Origin: Oscillospiraceae bacterium
Lineage (GTDB): Bacteria; Bacillota; Clostridia; Oscillospirales; Oscillospiraceae
Assembly (NCBI GenBank): GCA_018265835.1
Contig: JABLYK010000035.1
Location: 1-21,602 of the forward strand
Length of the DNA: 21,602 nucleotides
Direction: 5' to 3'
A model generated the notes under the pieces. The model was not told the origin of the DNA. It searched no databases and saw nothing but the letters and a program-made list of their open reading frames with translations. Shown here in pieces: positions 21,209 through 21,602 of the stretch. Within the stretch, counting starts at the first letter, position 1. Each line of letters opens with the position of its first letter. The position numbers were made by a program, and so were the translations under genes.

Positions 21209-21602
21209 GGTGGCAATTCCTCCGGAAATTTCTGAATTTTTGTGCTTCCGGAATTTTTCCCAATTAGAGGGCGGAATATACAGCGTCAGAGCGGGCGCGC
21301 CGCGTTTCGCTTTCGCTTCCCCGTTCTTCCTGATCCAAACGCAAGTCAAGCTTGCGACTGGGCTTTGGGCGCACTGCGTGATACGCACCCAGCCAAGGCT
21401 CCCTTGTGTAAAGGGAGCTGTCAGCGAAGCTGACTGAGGGATTGTTTCCAAACGTCCCGAAGCTTTCTGCATGACAACCCCTCCGTCACGGCTTCGCCGT
21501 GCCACCTCCCCTTACACAGGGGAGGCTTTGGGCGCACTGCGTGTTACGCAACGCACAACACCTCATCCGTCAGCGTCAGGACGGAACAAGTCCGCACCCC
21601 GC
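21209..21602. repeat. non-coding spacer with inverted palindromic repeats
   Basis: Upstream of the glucan synthase gene. A unit near 21391-21445 folds as GCTCCCTT-GTGT-AAAGGGAGC and GTCAGC-GAA-GCTGAC. A second unit at 21478-21526, in inverted orientation, folds as CCTCCCC-TGTGT-GGGGAGG-like and CACGGC-GAA-GCCGTG. A 27-base sequence is repeated directly at 21361-21387 and 21524-21550 with one mismatch, bracketing the pair. A weak minus-strand TATATT lies near 21285 without a -35 box. No gene is seen. Confidence 0.75.

Noticed and set aside
21209..21505. N-terminal extension of the glucan synthase to an ATG at 21505
   Set aside because: The extra 99 residues are translated from palindromic repeats, and an excellent ribosome binding site precedes the ATG at 21208.

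Overview
The window looks like a chromosomal segment of a GC-rich, low-oxygen-type Firmicute, most likely from the Oscillospiraceae / Clostridium leptum side of the Clostridia. This is inferred from strong GGAGG ribosome binding sites, SLH-domain and GH25 wall proteins, an NADP-type glutamate dehydrogenase, YmfF/YmfH peptidase-like proteins next to lgt, and dispersed palindromic repeats of a kind seen in gut Clostridia. No species can be named from sequence alone.

Layout. 1-979 (-) is the N-terminal part of gdhA, cut by the window edge, divergent from an orphan MtaA/UroD-like methyltransferase (1374-2342, +) that ends in a very strong terminator. A small zinc-ribbon protein follows (2547-2795, +). 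Next, on the minus strand, come a collapsed acyltransferase pseudogene (about 2824-3150), a free-standing four-helix-bundle protein (3289-3642), a hairpin array, and a tRNA-Thr/tRNA-Tyr operon with its own promoter and terminator (3862-4240). On the plus strand lie a small helical protein (4336-4551), a GH25 lipoprotein lysozyme and a subtilase with SLH domains (4594-7273, likely one operon), a YitT-family membrane protein (7533-8213), and a small membrane-anchored protein (8528-8959). The rest is minus strand: two coiled-coil proteins (9042-9401, 9504-9773), lgt (9820-10725), the ymfH/ymfF-type M16 pair (11134-13687), and a 2420-residue cyclic beta-1,2-glucan synthase-like enzyme (13946-21208).

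How the genes fit together. Much of the content concerns the cell envelope: Lgt lipidates prolipoproteins such as the GH25 lysozyme encoded here, the SLH protease is wall-anchored, and the giant GT84-GH94 protein should make a beta-1,2-glucan at the membrane. The M16 pair resembles proteins linked to EF-P modification in Bacillus.

The most unusual content is between the genes. At least four families of dispersed, strongly structured sequences occupy the spacers. Two families (a roughly 175-bp element in three copies, and a hairpin with a CA bulge and GWA triloop in four copies) show compensatory base changes between copies, meaning that the fold rather than the sequence has been kept. Copies sit in the leaders of lgt and ymfF, between the two tRNAs, and across the stop codons of yitT and ymfH.
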